Origin: Strigamia acuminata
Lineage: Eukaryota; Arthropoda; Chilopoda; Geophilomorpha; Linotaeniidae
DNA length: 64,000 nucleotides
Direction: 5' to 3'
NCBI GenBank assembly: GCA_949358305.1
Contig: OX442316.1
Coordinates: 558,001 to 622,000 of the forward strand
Shown here: positions 62,401 to 64,000 of the stretch, piece by piece
How the letters are laid out: each line of letters starts with the position of its first letter
How positions within the stretch are numbered: position 1 is the first letter of the stretch
Notes under the pieces: generated by a model
What the model saw: the letters and a program-made list of their open reading frames with translations, nothing else
Databases searched by the model: none
Told to the model about the DNA's origin: nothing
Made by a program: the position numbers and the translations under genes

Positions 62401-64000
62401 AAGAAGGAACTCCTTTCTTTGAAGACGACGCGTTAAAAACTACTCTAAACTTCGTTGTATCCCTATCCTCCCTAATCACTGGATGGTGCGGAATAACATA
62501 AACGCCAGACTTCTTGTATCTTTCTGCAAGAGGTACTACTTCTGCGTGCTCTTCGCGCACGTAGTCCCACATGGCTTTGTGGTAGCGTTCTTTGTGGTCA
62601 CTGCTGCTGTCAATCCTTCTCAACGTGTGTGACAACTGATTCAATGCCAAATCCCAATTGGATTCCAACGAACCAATTCGCTCATTGAAAGGTAAGCAAA
62701 CTTCATAACGACCATCTTCTCTTCTTGTCTTTGTTTTCTCGAAACGATCTCTAATAAAATCGGAATCACGCTCGCCGGCACTAATACCAACGGCTTCTAA
62801 ACTCCATAGCTTCTCCAAGTCTCGGTCTGTTTTAATATCACAGGTGTTGCAGCAAGAAACGTCGCGCGAGCTCTCTGAGAAGACATCAGTCGACCCAGCT
62901 GCTCCTGATAACACCCACCCAAAGATGGTGTTCACCAAACCCAGTCGACTATCCAGGCGTTTGCGTCCATCCAAGCAGATTTCCCACCAGACATCAACGC
63001 CAAGCAAGATATCAACATTGCCTGCAGTTGAAGGTAAGTCCTCAGCTAACTCAAACCCCAAATCTTTCACCTTTCTAATCGCTTCTGGGCTGGCTATACC
63101 ATACACATGTGGTAAACTCTTTGCGCTTAAAGCTGTCACCTTGAGCTCTTTGGCTCCGTGTCGAGACTGAAGCAAGACTTTATATACGTCATAAGACGTT
63201 GACCCTGCGTTCTCCTCATTGAGACGTTGGGCTGTGGCCTCTATTGACCCACAACTCTTCAGCCGTATCCGGTCAGCTACGCTCTTAAGAATATAAGAAC
63301 GGTGACTTCCAGGATCTAACATACCACGTACCGTGTGCGAACCACCAGATTTCGTCTTTAATTCCGCTGTAAAAATCATCAATTGGAGCGTTGACGAGAT
63401 CGCCAAGGAAACGTTAGCACTAACGTCCTTAGGCTTCTCTGCCCCACCTGGACTCGTAACGATTGCCTTCCTGCAAATGCTGGAGTGGTGTCGACCACCG
63501 CACGTCTTACAAGACGTCTTCAATCGGCATCTAATGGCCATATGTCCGCTTTGCAGACAATTGTAGCAAAGCCGATTCTTTTGCGCAATGGCAGACTTGT
63601 CCTCAACGCTAATCTCTTTTTTGCAAAAGGAGTTAGCGTGCCCTTCTTTGCAAAAAATGCAAGTCGCTTTATCGACTGTCACCTTGGGATTACTCGAGCT
63701 CTTTGTCCCTTGAGCCAATGCACAAGTGGACATTGTCCCTTTTCGTTGCTCTTTTTGGTCGCTTTTATCGACCTTGTCCTTCTTAATGTGAAGGAGATTG
63801 GATCCCATAACGTCTTCTACTTGCTCTAGAAGCTTAACTTCTGTGGCAAAAAAGTCCAAAATCGTCAATAAATTTGAGGATTTGGTTCCATGGGATCTGT
63901 AAAACTGAGTGACCATAATCGGCGGGAACTTCCTCAACACGTCAGGTGCTAAAAGAAATCCCGCTGTCTGAACAGGAACACTTAACTGCTCAAGCACCCT
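59489..64000 (-). CDS. gag-pol: BEL/Pao Gag-Pol polyprotein, partial, with chimeric satellite-derived C-terminus
   Basis: The frame is open to the window edge. The codon at 63997-63995 is GTG inside the gene, aligning with residue 247 or so of the complete element, so the true start is outside. Numbering from that codon, zinc-knuckle motifs fall at about 113-125, 144-157 and 163-175. The protease motif is D228-P229-G230. RT has D564 and Y651-M-D-D654. RNase H has D827, E867 and D899. Integrase has H1125-H1130-C1160-C1163 and D1195, D1257, E1307. The frame matches the other element to its final residues (VRALELD, ending at 1487). Instead of stopping, it then runs 15 codons into satellite to a TAA at 59491-59489. 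Integrase residues are mostly shared with the first element. Function is doubtful because the 3' LTR is missing. Confidence 0.92.
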   Translation of the reverse strand, partial: RVLEQLSVPVQTAGFLLAPDVLRKFPPIMVTQFYRSHGTKSSNLLTILDFFATEVKLLEQVEDVMGSNLLHIKKDKVDKSDQKEQRKGTMSTCALAQGTKSSSNPKVTVDKATCIFCKEGHANSFCKKEISVEDKSAIAQKNRLCYNCLQSGHMAIRCRLKTSCKTCGGRHHSSICRKAIVTSPGGAEKPKDVSANVSLAISSTLQLMIFTAELKTKSGGSHTVRGMLDPGSHRSYILKSVADRIRLKSCGSIEATAQRLNEENAGSTSYDVYKVLLQSRHGAKELKVTALSAKSLPHVYGIASPEAIRKVKDLGFELAEDLPSTAGNVDILLGVDVWWEICLDGRKRLDSRLGLVNTIFGWVLSGAAGSTDVFSESSRDVSCCNTCDIKTDRDLEKLWSLEAVGISAGERDSDFIRDRFEKTKTRREDGRYEVCLPFNERIGSLESNWDLALNQLSHTLRRIDSSSDHKERYHKAMWDYVREEHAEVVPLAERYKKSGVYVIPHHPVIREDRDTTKFRVVFNASSSKKGVPSLNDCLYPGPSLNPDIVPVIVRFRLHCVVAIADIKQAFLQVLIKLEHCDYLRFLWVSDEYFQNEYSWQNLWDHLVVLRMIVVPFGVNSSPFLLCAVIRAQGRLYLVLFPKEADALDKGIYMDDLTSGDDNAAKTTQHCVNLRTILDEGKLPLVKWATSSAEVFNALKGEDFHMRAEEFKDLDIIKMLGIVWKVQEDVIRFRIPEGVEITRTRRGILSLVASVFHPLGLISPVILPMKLLLQFMWGREIKWDDRISDESSEQVTKWYTDLQRLIDAKVKRWMGTYSGQSLDLEVYCDASPQAYGCAIYVRAASGDCQLLLSKGRIAPMTKLSLPRLELTATVVGVRMTEYLRKDFLPTYPIGKVSYFSDSMVALGWIRSVKNRWKPYVSNRVAEVLEKFSPEQWTYIPTERNPADVFTRPCDARSLMANRLWWDGPGQPEVLPIDLDTVVFPLEEEKKGKVVTASMLGEAFTIKFFERFSSFSKIVKVFARMRRWLPFSSSRGRDLEYLEMELAEEKVIRLAQDAYFRDEILATELKEKVHKESILKNFDIFLDEKEILRLRSRLGKSTLSFDEAYPILLHPDSWVTKLIIRRAHLQLLHGDLSETLYRVRDRYWVIRGRRTVKSVIRSCLTCRKERLGCHNPSTGDPPMERVTPAAPFRNTGIDHLGPLKITSKEKDKKVYILLFTCLATRAIHLEVSVDLSVEKFLLAFRRFGARFGYPAKVFSDNSKTFERGSQEIQSWGKLLCKDGIKTLLSEKRIVWSFIPPLSPWAGGAWERLVRSVKDKLRKTLLCHTVDLETLQTLSAEVSSVLNSRPLSYVHEEPDGGRIISPEHFLTGGMPKFVINRPLHAIRRKDLLRLEKKRRLHLWEFWRFWKESYLKQLRNFHEVKGDSAYKNPEVGQVVLLEKVGSNPYFWPLARITEVMPGEDGLVRVVRVLSNGKEYRRSVKHVRALELDTISEHSETLVLWCLC
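59539..64000 (-). mobile_element. Second BEL/Pao retrotransposon, partial, 3' end missing
   Basis: The sequence is homologous to the complete element along its whole length and lies in the same orientation, but it is clearly diverged and more GC-rich. The polyprotein stop, 3' segment and 3' LTR are absent: satellite begins at or within a base or two of the last pol codon. The 5' part lies beyond the window. No in-frame stop interrupts the coding part. Loss of one LTR implies a deletion or recombination with the satellite, or a join made in assembly. It cannot be dated without its LTRs. Confidence 0.92.

Noticed and set aside
63995-63997. Start codon of the second element's polyprotein at the window edge
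   Set aside because: The codon is GTG, it aligns with the interior of Gag in the complete element, and the frame continues to base 64000. The gene runs off the window.

Overview
The window is animal nuclear heterochromatin. About 50 kb of it is one head-to-tail satellite DNA array, interrupted by one complete BEL/Pao LTR retrotransposon and ended on the right by part of a second. BEL/Pao elements are known only from animals, and the long gag-pol polyproteins resemble arthropod members, so an insect or other arthropod is the best guess. The species cannot be named from this sequence. I see no host protein-coding gene, tRNA, rRNA or CRISPR array.

Layout: (1) 1-13087, satellite. (2) 13088-22419, a full-length BEL/Pao element on the minus strand. 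Its two 1567-bp LTRs differ at one base by my reading, it is flanked by a 4-bp CAAA target duplication, and it has an open 1744-codon gag-pol frame. (3) 22420-59538, satellite in the same orientation as before. (4) 59539-64000, a second and diverged BEL/Pao element, also on the minus strand. It is cut off at the last codon of its polyprotein and joined directly to satellite; its 5' part lies outside the window.

Satellite: the basic monomer is 140 bp (type A), with a 139-bp one-base-deletion form. A 147-bp form (type B) has a different 3' half carrying an A-tract. Hybrid monomers combine the B-like and A-like halves. Monomers are grouped in higher-order repeats (HORs) of many sizes: 287, 420, 568, 1707 and 2127 bp, plus dispersed duplications of about 3 kb. 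This pattern fits repeated unequal exchange and gene conversion. Nearly every monomer has the 8-bp palindrome GTTTAAAC and a GAAnnTTC dyad.

The first element looks young and coding-competent: Gag (DUF1759-like region, three zinc-knuckle-like motifs), protease, reverse transcriptase, RNase H and integrase are all present. Oddities are a D-P-G protease motif in both elements, no polypurine tract on the coding strand next to the 3' LTR, a primer-binding-site candidate set back from the 5' LTR, and a long unexplained open frame across the 5' LTR and leader. The most informative evolutionary signals are the clean insertion into one copy of a duplicated 2127-bp HOR and the crossover scars inside individual monomers. 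I found no convincing new defence, regulatory or metabolic system.
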